The notes under the pieces: model-generated
What the model saw: the letters and a program-made list of their open reading frames with translations, nothing else
The model's database searches: none
Told to the model about the DNA's origin: nothing
From: Bolinopsis microptera
Lineage: Eukaryota; Ctenophora; Tentaculata; Lobata; Bolinopsidae
DNA: 64,000 nt
NCBI RefSeq assembly: GCF_026151205.1
Contig: NC_087082.1
Span: forward strand, 7,571,908-7,635,907
Direction of reading: 5' to 3'
Translations under genes and position numbers: made by a program
Shown here: positions 36,221 to 47,960 of the stretch, piece by piece
Position numbering within the stretch: position 1 is the first letter of the stretch
How the letters are laid out: each line of letters begins with the position of its first letter

Positions 36221-36288
36221 GTTGCTATGACAACTAGACATTCTACCGTTGCCTTGGTAACTAGACATTTTAATGTTGCCTGGGTTAC
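36221..36288. promoter_or_regulatory. Three tandem RFX X-box-like sites
   Basis: GTTGCTATGACAAC (36221-36234), GTTGCCTTGGTAAC (36248-36261) and GTTGCCTGGGTTAC (36275-36288) start exactly 27 bp apart. All fit or nearly fit the RFX consensus GTNRCC N0-3 RGYAAC. The first two are followed by CTAGACATT, so they arose by tandem duplication. Confidence 0.55.
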
Positions 36289-36911
36289 ACACGGCCCGGA
36301 GATAGTAGCATGTTGAAAAACCCGCTTCCGCCAAAATAGACAGTATTATGGCACTGTATCAGCAGGATAAATAGTTAGAGTAGGGTTTGTGTTGACACTG
36401 CAGTTAGAGCCGTGTTAATAGGGTCATGGGGGTGACATGTAACCAGTGGTGACAGCTCCATGGTAATAAGAGTGAGGCGACGTGTAGTTCCACAGTTCCA
36501 CTACACTACCCTTACCAGCACTATCAGTACATTATACCTACACTTCCTGTCTTGTTCCTGTGTGGGGAGAAGCCCTGCAGGATCACTAAGAGTTCTGCAG
36601 TCGTCATAGTTACTTCACACCTCCTCTTCAGCGATCAGCACTTATTAATGTACCAATAATTGTACCATGTTTCTGCAGGGTTTGCAGAGCTTCTGATACG
36701 CGCTCAGCTGATAATACTTTAGTACAGTTTATTAAAGCTGTTTTACATTATCCTCTGGAAATAATATTCATTAATTGTTGTCAATAAGATTAATATTCAT
36801 CTCAGTATTAATGATAATAAATCAAGACTAAGTTAATCAAGACTTAGTGGGTTTTTCTTCTAGCTAGAACTTATAAGTATAAATACGTTGGACCACCATT
36901 AAAAATAGAAA

Positions 36912-36937
36912 TTATCAGCTGCAGCTGCAGCTGATAA
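36912..36937. repeat. 26-bp perfect palindrome with three CAGCTG E-boxes
   Basis: TTATCAGCTGCAG and its exact reverse complement meet without a loop. Confidence 0.9.
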
Positions 36938-38869
36938 GTTTTATCTGAATTGTGTAATTCATATAACCATTAGTCTCTAGAAACATCCAATTTCTTAGAA
37001 AATCTAGAACATTCAAAAACCGCATAGCATAATGCATTAATAACATACAATATGTATTATAATGTGTTGAGTAAAGTGTAGAGAATGTTCTTTAGACAGC
37101 AGTGACATCTGCTGCCAGTATAATAGCATCAACACATGAACACATAAGATAGGAGGGGTATAGTATATAGAACGGTCTCCAACATACCGCACACTAACCC
37201 CCCCCCCAACTAACCCCCACACTAACCCCCCACCAAACTAACCCCCTCCCCCACACTAACCCTCCCCCCACACTAACCCCCTCCCCTCCCCCCACCACAC
37301 TAACCCCCCGGCCCACACCACACAAACCCCCCCCCCCCCCCAACCACACTAACCCCCCTCCCACCCCCTATTTTGTCTTTTAAATACGATTCCTTCGACT
37401 AATTCATCTAAGAACCCTCAATTTTAGAGCAACCCTTTAATTGGTGTCGCAGTTGTGTCTCTCTCCAAATGTGGTGTGTCTGGAAGATGGCCTCCATAGC
37501 CGTTTAGTACTGTCTCCCGTGGAAGTGTAATATCATGAGTACCTCTGAACAGGGCTTCTTAAATCTTAACGTGTCATCCCTTTAAATACAGCGCAATGTG
37601 AGGTTACCCCTTATTTTCTCCTTTCGTTTTTAAATTACCTGGGAGAATATCAGAAGTATGTTTAAAGTTCTAAAGTTTTCGGGGGAAAGCAAAACTTGCT
37701 GCAGCGTTTCGTGATTTTGGATTTGTGAGTGTGTCGTGTGATCAATAGCAAACTTATTACCGTTTAATACCATTTCTATTGTAAATACATTAGTTAATCT
37801 ATTGTTAATAGGTTCGTTCAAATATTGCCGAGATGTTTGTTTAGTATCTGACAACACCTTGGTCATGATCGACCATTTTAATGTTTCAATAATGATTTTA
37901 AATATTCCTGACATTGATTGTAGTTCATCCTAATTTTTATCTCTTTTGTCTTCACGTTTAACGTAAAAGCTTGGACATTATGCTGGTATAAAAGCTGGTA
38001 TAAGACCTGGTATAACAGCTGGTATAAGATTTGGTATTTGATTTGTTGCTGGTATAAAAGCTGCTATTTGTAGAGCTATCTGTAAAATGTGTTATAGTAC
38101 TACAAATGACGCACATCAGATGTTCAGTGCAGAGCTATGAGACTGCAGTTTATCTTCCACTAAAGTACATACCTTACATACCACTAAAGTACATACCCCC
38201 TCCGCAAGCATTACATACCTCTCCTGATGTGCCGGGTGTCAACATATTTTGGCTCTCTATTTGTTTTTGCTCGTTAAGTCAAACACTTCGGCATATTAAA
38301 GGCTATACTTAGATTTGTGAGTTAGGTTCAAGTCGCCTTCGCTGGATTTTTTCATAACATTGTTCCTTAGTTTGGATTTTTTAATTGCTCCAAAAAAAAT
38401 GTATTCAATTTACTTACGAAAAAGTATGTCATAGATCCTATAGTTCCAGCAGCGCACATCCCCCCTCAACTTCTCTCCGTCTTACTTAGTCACTTTATTG
38501 GCTACCTCAGCTGCACAAATGCAGTACACTAAATGCGACAATGTACCCCTCTCACTTTACAGCAGCCCTTGTTCGCTTGACAGCATAATGAGACACTAAG
38601 TGCAATACTGCCCCTCTGGCAGCTACAATTATCCTGCTCTTATAAAGACACCTGAACTTACTATAAACCCCGCTCTTCTCACTTTCTCGCCGCCTCTAAA
38701 ATAAAACGTTTCTCTCGCCCACTCCTGCTCATCCACAGTTATTAATCCCAGGTTATTACAATTCAATTAACAGATTCAATTAACAGATGTACCCTGATGC
38801 TGCAGGAAGGGCGGTGCTAGTAAACCACAAAGCCACTCACTCCCCCTGCCTGATACTATCCCGGCCCCC

Positions 38870-38942
38870 GGGGCGGAAGTGGAGAACATTACCTTATATG
38901 GTAGTGTTACTATAGTAACACTACCATATAAGGGGCGGAAGT
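38870..38942. promoter_or_regulatory. 42-bp perfect palindrome with two CArG boxes, flanked by ETS-like repeats
   Basis: 38892-38933 is an exact palindrome beginning CCTTATATGG and ending CCATATAAGG. The 11-mer GGGGCGGAAGT, with an ETS core GGAA, occurs on both sides (38870-38880 and 38932-38942). A CArG beside CGGAAGT is the architecture of SRF-TCF serum response elements. Equally the direct repeats could be a target duplication around a foldback insertion. Confidence 0.7.
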
Positions 38943-39984
38943 CTCGTGTCCTACTGCTCTTTATGTTTGATTCTTTGTCTGGGACCAGGAAATGCTCGGT
39001 TAGATTGTGACCCTGGAGTGGGGGTAATGTTGTTCAGGGTCCAGGGCCGGGAAGTTAGGGTTCCATGAGACGGCTACCTTGTGAGAGATATTGTCTCTGA
39101 CCCAGTTTACTTTGGTACACTAGACTGCTAGTTTTTGGAAATGTAAGTCATGAACTCCCAGTCACGACGTTTAGTTTCTCGAAAAGTTGAAGCTGCAAGA
39201 TTGTTGTTTTCCTCCCACAATTACTCTCATTTCGTTGTACGGTTTTCTTCAAATTTAAGCGCCTAAAATCTTCGATTAACCAAGTTAAAAAAGCACGTCA
39301 TTCAGTACCATAAAACTCAGGATACGCAATAATTTCTTAATTTCAAATACCAGTGGAAGCCCGCTGTAACTACCCCCCAAAAAACATCCCTCAAAGTTCT
39401 GGTCTCCACTCTGAGCGCGGGTTATTTGAGAGGAAGCCCTCCTTGACCTCATGAAACTCAGAACTGGGACTCTAAACATATGCCCTCCAGTCTTGTTGTA
39501 CTAACTCTGTAACTACCCACGGTAACCGAACCGTCTTTTACACAATTACTAGAGCTTTTAGATTACCTCTACATCAATTAATCTGTCTTTCTTAGCTCCG
39601 TTATTTAACTTATCATAGGAGATATTGGGGGATGGGTGTCATTTGAATCTTTAAAATTCATAGTTAAAAAAGTTTTAAAAAAAAAGATAGGGCATTTTTG
39701 AAAATATTTGCAACTTTAATCTCTTTTTTAATTTCCACTTGATAATGGTATCTCCACTGAATAGCTCCAGATGACTACGATATAACCCGTTTATAACCTG
39801 GATATAACTTCTTTATGACATATTTATAACTGGGATATAACAAGATCACGAAGCGCAACATCACAGCCAGTAAGCCATGAGTATATGTATAACCTTATAA
39901 CCATATTGTAAAGTTGTAACTAGGTTATTTAACGAACTAACTCGATGTTTGATGGGATTATTCCCGGCTAACTCATCCCTTTCT
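38943..39984. other. Intergenic, no gene seen
   Basis: Mixed-composition DNA with repeated TATAAC motifs near 39780-39900. No supported exon. Confidence 0.4.
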
Positions 39985-40232
39985 CAAGCCTGTCATTTAC
40001 TGTGCACGTTTCAGAGATCTTGTCATTTACTGTGCACGTTTCAGAGATCTTGTCATTTACTGTGCACGTTTCAGAGATCTTGTCATTTACTGTGCACGTT
40101 TCAGAGATCTTGTCATTTACTGTGCACGTTTCAGAGATCTTGTCATTTACTGTGCACGTTTCAGAGATCTTGTCATTTACTGTGCACGTTTCAGAGATCT
40201 TGTTATTTACTGTGCACGTTTCATAGATCTCG
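39985..40232. repeat. 30-bp minisatellite, about eight copies
   Basis: Nearly identical units containing CATTTACTGTGCACGTTTCAG followed by AGATCTTGT. The TTTCAG|AGATC inside each unit looks like a splice acceptor. The 30-bp period keeps two frames open across the array. Confidence 0.95.
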
Positions 40233-40349
40233 TCACTGCTATAATATTCAATACTTTTCCGAGAAATGATTTACTTTTTGGAGACATTTTTATTCATTCT
40301 TTCGTTAGATATCTTGATATCGTGATAGTGAAAGCAGGATCAAACTGTT

Positions 40350-40560
40350 CAGAGCTGTTCAATGCTGTTCAGTGCTGTTTAGTGCTGTTCAGTGCTGTTT
40401 AGTGCTGTTCAGTGCTGTTCAGTGCTGTTCAGTGCTGTTCAGTGCTGTTCAGTGCTGTTCAGAGCTGTTCAGTGCTGTTCAGAGCTGTTTAGTGCTGTTC
40501 AGTGCTGTTCAGTGCTGTTCAGTGCTGTTCAGAGCTGTTCAGTGCTGTTCAGAGCTGTTC
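40350..40560. repeat. 10-bp (GCTGTTCAGT)n array
   Basis: About 21 copies with T/C and A/T variants (GTTTAGT, AGAGCTGTTC). Noncoding. Confidence 0.95.
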
Positions 40561-42580
40561 ATTTCTGTTGATTCAGGTAGTCAGGTATCCAGGTATGTAT
40601 TTATAGTACTCCTGCTGAGACTTAAGCACTGTCTACCAGGTAAATATTTACAATGTGCATTGTGCCCTGTCTCCGTTTCTCTAAGGTTACAGTATTGTGT
40701 GTTGCTGCTTTAATTTGTGTATCTTTGCCTTAAAGTTAAACTGTTTCTTTGCTCAACTCCTGAACTCTTCAAACAAATGTATTAAATTGTACCAAAACCA
40801 GGGCCAAGAAACCAGCATCCTTCTCAAAAGGTAATTTGTAGAAAGTTAGACATTAGCAGCTGTGTCTATTTTGAATGAGGTGGCTTTTATTTAAGCTATA
40901 TAATTTAACACGCGCTACTCCACAAATCCATAAACTCGGGTGTATTATAATATAGTATAGATTTATTTTGATGTGGTTCTTTCCGTCGTTTTAAATCTCA
41001 GTCGGTGGCTGACTTCAGGCTATCAGTTTATCAGGAACTGCAAGTTTAATGAGATTGTAGAGTTGCCGTATGTATTCGTTACATTAACATCTACTAGCAG
41101 GCTATTACCATGTAATGTAACAGGCAGGGTAACATGTAACAGGTAGTATTAGTAACTAACAGGTAGTAGCAACAAATAACAGGTGTTATGATTATGTGAT
41201 CATCACCTGACCGGGGTGAAAGTTATTATTCTTTAAAGAACTTTATATAAAAACTAAAGACTTATCAGATCTTTAGGAAGTTTCTTGTAATCACTTCAGA
41301 TTTTTTAAAAATTTGATAATAATTTATCATAGTGGTAGGTTTTTTTCGCTATATTATCATCATTTGTTCGGTTGTGAAATTGCCATTGTGATAAAATAGG
41401 CCGAAATGTTATGCAGTAGTTACTCAGCCAGATGGGCTCTCTTTATAAATAAGCTGTTGTCGCAGTTCTCGACTTATTGAGGGTTAGACATGTGTTCGTT
41501 ATATTAAGTTAAAGTTTCGTAGTTGCCTTTGCTTAAAGTGAAGGGTACAGAAGAACTGTTGTGACTGAGGTAGTTAATTATTGGGGAACTTTCGTTAAAC
41601 AATACGCAGTGAGCTGGATAACTTATAGTAGTTGCAGGGTACAGTAGTGTGGGTACTTGGTGGTGAAGGAGTGAAGTACTGGCATCTAGATACCCTGCAG
41701 GTATCTAGATGCCAGTACTGCAGGTGGTAACTAATGTCGTTAATGAACACTAAATCTTCCCGCCCATTTCTCATATCACGTGACCTTGTTCTCCGCTCTG
41801 ATTGGCTCCCGCCGCTTCTTCCTCCTCCTGATTGGGCATTCTCCGTTGCCGGATGGCAATCCCAACTGATAGTGAGACAATTAGGGAGGGAGGTAACTCT
41901 ATTGGTCCTGTGTGAGCTGCTTGTAGAGCTGCTTGTAGCTAGCGGTGAGATTGTACCCTGTAAAACGTAGCTGCTAGATATTTGTTAGTTGTTCTCCAAC
42001 AGTTTCCCAGGAAGACACGGCTCAGTAGCTCAATATGATGCGGTGACTAGCTGCTGTTTCCTTATGTGGTACTGGAGCACCACCATATTTGGTCTGAGGA
42101 GCAACCAGATCCTTATTTGGTATGGGAAGTTTGCAGTTCAGTCCCGAACTACACCGCTTCTTCAGTTCTCGGTGCTTCCTCTCCTTTTCCTGTCTCTTAA
42201 CTTCTCCGAATTGTAACCACTTTTGATGCCTATCAGGCAGTGTTCTTTTTATTTGTTTTGAGGGTTTAACAATTCCATCATATTTATTATGTCGGGAAAC
42301 ATACCCGGTGAGAATATTCTCAGTTTATATATGTATTAATATAGTAGTAGCGTTGCAAGTATTAAAACGCTGATTCTCAGTTCCAACGTCTCAATGATAA
42401 CGTAACTGTAACTTCTACCTAAGAATAGCTATCAATCGATGAGCTTGATGATTTATCTGTGATAGTGAATGTAGATAAATCCACTATCATTTCCTGAAAT
42501 GGACAAGTAATATTTACACTGTACTGGTATAACATTCCGCCGAATTACTGGTAACTGCTACTCAAACCCAACTTTGTGGT
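40561..42580. other. Intergenic with promoter-like CCAAT/E-box segment
   Basis: 41777-41835 has ATCACGTGACC, ATTGGCTCC and ATTGGGC within 60 bp. No supported exon follows; the frame at 41734-41970 lacks splice or family support. Confidence 0.4.
41675..41719. repeat. 45-bp hairpin: perfect 20-bp arms, loop CTGCA
   Basis: 41675-41694 (AGTACTGGCATCTAGATACC) is the exact reverse complement of 41700-41719. Too short-looped for a typical miRNA precursor; likely a cruciform-type palindrome. Confidence 0.93.
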
Positions 42581-42586
42581 GTATCT

Positions 42587-42606
42587 CCTTATATGGGCAT
42601 CACTTG
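42587..42606 (+). promoter_or_regulatory. CArG + 4 nt + CACTTG composite (variant E-box)
   Basis: CCTTATATGG, GCAT, CACTTG. Bases 42583-42603 are identical to 42902-42922, a direct repeat about 319 bp apart. The surrounding ACTTTGTGGTGTAT is also duplicated (42571 and 42609). Confidence 0.5.
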
Positions 42607-42905
42607 CCAACTTTGTGGTGTATTCCCGCAATCTTCTTGCTTCTATCATCTAGCTCTAACATTCTTAAGCCTTCCAGAGAATTTATCTTTCCGAAATAGC
42701 ACATTCCTCTCTTGTAGTAGCAAGGTATCCCAACCTTATAATCAACTACTACTACTAGGTACCTACTAGTACTAGCTAGAAGTAGCAGGCACAGAAGGAC
42801 ACTTTTAAAAACTAGTGCTTCACTCGTCCTGACGTCAGGAATGAGATGGTTTAACTTTTTCCGAAGCCAGTGTGTCAGCCCTATTGCTTGATCACCGTGC
42901 CATCT

Positions 42906-42925
42906 CCTTATATGGGCATCACGTG
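42906..42925 (+). promoter_or_regulatory. CArG + 4 nt + CACGTG composite
   Basis: CCTTATATGG, GCAT, CACGTG. Second member of the pair with 42587-42606. A 125-codon ATG frame on the minus strand (42977-42600) runs between the two and includes both sites; I treat that frame as unsupported. Confidence 0.6.
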
Positions 42926-42977
42926 TTCCTTTAAACAGTGGGGTAAAGCTTATCTGTTTTATTATATAATTTGACAT

Positions 42978-45900
42978 GTTGAAAAACTATCTCCCTGCCA
43001 CTACCAGGCACTAAACTTGTCCGATGTGAACAGTCAGCTACCACTGTCAGGTAGTCAGCCCTATATCCACACCAATGACGAGCAACTAGCCTACCTCCTA
43101 TAACAAACTAGTAGTACTGCTAAGTACTACTTACTATCAAGACAGTTCCCAAAAAACCATACGGTGCATGATAACTTCATCAAATCTCTGAAATTATACA
43201 GCTTCCTTCCTTGATATCGCTGTAAAACATCCCTGCTAGTCTCTGTTAGATCTGCTACACTACTACTACACTGATGAAGAGGAGGTTTCTTCTGTTAGAC
43301 CCTGGACAGGGAGAAGACTTAGAACAACACTCCTTTCTAGCTGCCATTAAACTTGTTAAACATGGTATTTTTAGCGTCCCTACAAGATTTTCTGACCAAT
43401 TTAAAACTTCCGGGCTAAAAAACCTTCACCTTGACAGAAAGGACATAAGTTATGATGAAGGATCGAGTTCACATATGCCAGTCTCCAGTGAGGGTTGCTG
43501 TGTGAAGTTAGTGAAGCCCTATTCTCACACAGTGACCTCCCCTTATCTTATCAGAGAGAGAGGAGGAGATAGAGGGTAGTATCAGCTAGTTGACATATCT
43601 TGTCAGGACACATTACCTCTTATACCACCTAGCTGACGGCCTCTCCTGGCATGTTGTTTATTTGTGAGTTAGCTTTTAGTTGTAGCCTGTAGAATAGTAG
43701 GGTTAGTGATCAGTATCAGCTAGTATAGCAGCTAATATAATGTAGTATAGTAGCTATAGAGCTCTAGTAGCTGCTTCAAGATGTAGTATATTAGCTATAG
43801 TAGCTGCTTCAAGATGTAGTATATTAGCTATAGTAGCTGCTACAATATGTACTATAGCAGCTGCTAGCTACTATCTACATTCTGATACGTTTGGACCGTG
43901 TAACACTGCTTTCCAAGAGCACTCGAAGGAGCCCGGTCTTTTGTGCTGGTCTCCTTCTTAATTCCTTAATCATTCTGTTTACCCATGCTTACCCTCTCTT
44001 TACAAACTCCTCTTTCTCTCCTTCTCTCTGTTTACATTGTTCGCTCATACACCAGGCAGCGGAGATATTTCCAATATGTTTAGAACGGTTGGTACCTGCA
44101 CTTGTGTCGCAGTTCGTTTGGCGCCCAAGTAATTACGGCTAGTTTTCTCTCTTTCTGCGTTGCTCGCTATTCTCATTATCGCACGGTAATTGGATAATTA
44201 ACCTGTCCGGACAATTTCGCAACTACTTATGTGAGCTCTATCATATAATGTCCTAATGAGTCATTAGTGACACAACACTGAAAACTCTTGTCTCACTATA
44301 CAACTCCGCATAGAACGTGTTGTTGTTTTGACGCTCTCTTACTCTACTTGTTGTGGAGTGTTTCCAGCACTGTTGTAAGAATCAAATTGTTGTGAGGCTG
44401 ACAACTATTCCCGCTATGTAGCAGTGTAGATGTGAGGTAATTGTAACAGCTTTTCCGTGTTAACCATTAGCCCACAGTAATGTTCGCTCTGTGGAATGGA
44501 TTTATTTTTATAGTGTGTGTGTGTGTGTTTTTTTGGTGATAAGCGTTAGTGTACGATGTAAATACAGTGTGTGTACGTTTCAGTGTAATCCGCTGTGTGT
44601 GTTTTGATTAAACTATAAGGGTACTGCACCCTCTGTGTTTAGGTTAAACTATGTCCCTCTGTTTAGGTTAAACTAGGGTACTGAGTTCCTCTCTGTTTAG
44701 GTTAAACTAGGGTACTGAGTTCCTCTCTGTTTAGGTTAAACTAGGGTACTAAGTCCCTCTCTGTTTAGGTTAAACTAGGTTACTGAGTCCCTCTAGCTCT
44801 ATGAGTTGGGTGCTGCTACCTCTGTTACTCCCTCTGGCGAGTACCCAACTCAAGTCATTGTCCTCCTTCTTCTTTTGGCGACTTTCCCTAATTTTCGGTC
44901 CTCTTGTTTGTTATTATCGCGTTGAAAGCTTCTGTATACGGCTTTGTCAGTGTTGTTGTAAGTTTTGACCAAGTTGATGTTACCTTTTATGGTGTACAGG
45001 GTTCTAATTCCTCCGTAATACTCCGCAAACCTCCGGCAGTGGAATTTGTGTTCCCACGAGAGGAGACCTCGGCGTATCCCTCCGTTCTAGTAGCTGGGAA
45101 CCCACAAATTCCACTGATTCTAACAAGTCATTCAAGAGCTGAGCTGGCCAATAGAATCCATTGTTCAGCTGGAACAGCTCACAGTGTGGGAGGTTTAGTG
45201 TGTCTCGCTAATACTAGCATCACAGTTGACAGCCCGGAGACACGTTCAGCTCCATTCCTGGCAGGGCTCAATATAACGAGCAAAACAACAAGGTTACTCC
45301 TCATGGTTCCTACTTTCTGAGTCGCTGATTGAATAGAGAAATTGAATGAGAGGTAAACACTAGTGGGTGGATGTAAGACCATGGTTTACAGGTCCCAGTT
45401 CCCATACCGGATGTAGGGCCGGTACTGGGCCGGATGTAGGGCCGACAAAGACCTGCCTGTTCCTGGAGAGGACCTGGTAGCGCGTGTCAATTATTAAAAT
45501 ACTCTAAACCTGCTACACAGTGACTTTAACACCTTCATGCTAATTTCACCGGTAACTACACATTACCGGTAACTGGTACGTGTTTTTCAAACCGGCAAAC
45601 ATTTCTACATTTTATAATGGGGAAACCTTTGGAATGTAGAAAAGAACTGTGTTCTCCTCGTCCTGCCTAATCTCTAGTCTATATATTACATAGTCATACT
45701 ACCTACTATATGTATTAGTCAGGAGTCAGGACAGCATGTAGTCACCACAAACCACTCTCTCACAACTCCCCATCATGTAAATCACTCGGTTTATAAATCC
45801 TGTTAACGTTGGCGGGTACAATCAGTTACCATGACAATGCCAGTTTGAACTGCCCGTCTCTGATCTCTCCCCCGGTATTCAAATTCCTGAATAACACAGG

Positions 45901-47700
45901 GGGTTATGGCTCCATCTAGTTACCGCTCTATTTGTGGAGCTGAGGTAACTCTATACTCCACCAGCACACCAGGGGGTGCCGCTTTACAATGTTTTAGTCA
46001 CCTTTATAACACCGCGCCCCCCTTCTTCCATTCTCCGGCTTGTTGTTCTCTGTGCATTCCCGTGATGGCGCCTTGCCAACAAATGATCTAAACTCGGAGA
46101 ACGCAGCATCTGCTGGCTCCGTGAACGTTTCCAATAGGTTTAATGTACTTTGCACCGATTAAAGGTTTAGTTTTCAGTTTTTGTTTTTGATGTTGATTGT
46201 TGGCTAACGATGCGTCAGACTAGGGATTGGTATTTTGGAATTCGAACAAAGCGGGAACTGCATATAATGTTAGAATGTTTATTGGTGGTAATGAAATATC
46301 AATATCCACGTACCTTGTTCAATATTCCCGGATAGAATGTTCTTTCCCTAACTTCCTTGTTCAGCAGGAAGTAAGGGAAAGTGGGACAATCTAAATTGGT
46401 ATTAGCCTGGTCGGGTACTCTATAACGGATCCCTGATAACTAATCTGATAACATGGTATTATGTGAAGCAGGGCTGTACCTGTAAGTGGGTACTACAGGT
46501 TACATGTACCAGTAGTACCTGGTGAACTCCTCACTACTTTCTGGCACGCTCTCCCGGCTCCACAGCCGCCGTCTCCCGCTATAATTGCTCGGTAATAGGC
46601 TAATTGATCGGTAATTGGTTAATTACCTGATCGACGCGAGGTGTAATCGTAGACATTCCGACAAATCAAAACAATGCAAAAACATTCTTTGGATCATGCC
46701 GTGCAGCAGAGACAGCCCCTGTAGCAGCCTAATAACTGTGGAGGTTTAGTGAGATTGCATTGCTGCCAGGGATCTGCTGATCTGGGTTAGGGCTATTTTT
46801 AGGTTTCAGCCACGGCGAGCAGTGCATTTTTGTTTACGAGTTTTTGGAGGATTTCCATTCCCGGACTAGTTGTTATATTTTTGTAATGACCGTTAGCTCC
46901 ATCTGAGACTAGTGGATAGTGGCAGAGCACTCTGGACGTAAACGTATCAATATGTTAGTTGTTATGACCATGTTTCCGAGTGGGAACAGGTTAGGTTCCT
47001 CAAGTCAGGTACCTCAAGGCAGGTACCTCTAGTTTTACTTTCGTGACCTAACGAGTTTTAGATACCTGGTTTTACTTTCAGGCTGATAACTAGATGCCCA
47101 GGTGATGTGGTGACTTAAGGGCTTTGTACGTCACTTATCGAGTTTCATGTTCTAACATGCCCGTCCAGAAATAGGGTCCAAACTGTTTTTAAGTCTACCA
47201 TATCATTCAGTACCAGCTTACGTAGTTCTTATTTTGCTTCGCATTTCTACTATTGTTAAGTCACGAAATTCCTCTCGCGATTGCTTCAGATCAAGTGATG
47301 ATGACTAATAACTTATGTATAGTGTGTAGTGATCTTATGCTATGGTGACAGTGATGCTAGTGGATCAGGAGGGGTTCTCTCTTCGTGAATGCTATTATCC
47401 CTATTATTCAGTTAGATGTAAACTCATCCGTTCTGGTGATTGTTTACCTTGACTCGTTACTCTTTCCTCATTCTATTGTCCAGTTGTGAAGCTTGTTTAA
47501 CGTCGCTTTCAACCGTCATACTTTACATTATTGTCTTGTTTAACATTCTTGCTGTCCTTATTCGGAATATTTCTAGATGTGCATTGTGCACGACCCAATT
47601 TATTAGGAATTAAACATTACGTGATACACCAAAGATAGTAAAAGCAATGAAAAAAAAGTAAAATGTACAGTTTTTGTTACGACAAATACTGACCCTGGTA
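42978..47700. other. Intergenic, no gene assigned
   Basis: Small tandem repeats at 43775-43865 (TATAGTAGCTGCT units) and 44640-44790 (34-bp, GGTTAAACTAGGGTACTGAG). Open frames at 43274-43579 (ATG, 101 codons) and 44904-45320 (no ATG, 138 codons) have no recognised domain. Two approximate inverted arms, GGAATTTGTG and CACAAATTCC, lie inside the latter. X-box-like GTTACCATGACAAT occurs near 45825. Confidence 0.4.
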
Positions 47701-47744
47701 CATGCGCAGAAGAGCTTGACTCTCTCTCAGCAATTATTAGGCCA

Positions 47745-47960
47745 CCGTATCACGTGACTGCACCACCAACCAGGAGACAAGCTGCCCGTTTCCATAGTAA
47801 CGATTGGGTGCGCGTGTCATTGGCATGGTAACCGGAAAGGCGTTGTATGTTTACCAGGTCTTGCGTTGTTGTATTTAAGACGGTTGATTGCCGGCCAATC
47901 AGCTTGGTTGTCAGCTAATTTCCACCAATCAGTGAGCAGAATAGATGTCACGTGATACTC
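47745..47960 (+). promoter_or_regulatory. Promoter-like cluster: E-box, X-box, TATA-like, two CCAAT, E-box
   Basis: In order: ATCACGTGACTG (CACGTG 47751-47756), GTTTCCATAGTAAC (47788-47801), TATTTAAG (47872-47879), CCAATC (47895 and 47935) and GTCACGTGAT (CACGTG 47949-47954). Motif density is high for 215 bp. It could be a promoter of a 5' noncoding exon of the ZFP36-type gene or an enhancer; no transcript evidence is available. Confidence 0.4.

Larger units (their letters stand above)
32063..38870. other. Intergenic, many E-boxes and C-rich tracts, no gene seen
   Basis: CACGTG occurs at about 32742, 32873, 32895, 32926 and 33041. X-box-like sites are at 36221-36288. C-rich low-complexity runs occur at 35285-35347 and 37197-37372 (CACTAACCCCC motifs). 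Perfect palindromes lie at 35169-35197 and 36912-36937. Short frames show no family resemblance or consistent splice pattern. Confidence 0.45.

Noticed and set aside
44904-45320. 138-codon plus-strand frame with hydrophobic start
   Set aside because: No ATG, no splice partner, no recognised domain; likely chance in a locally GC-richer stretch.
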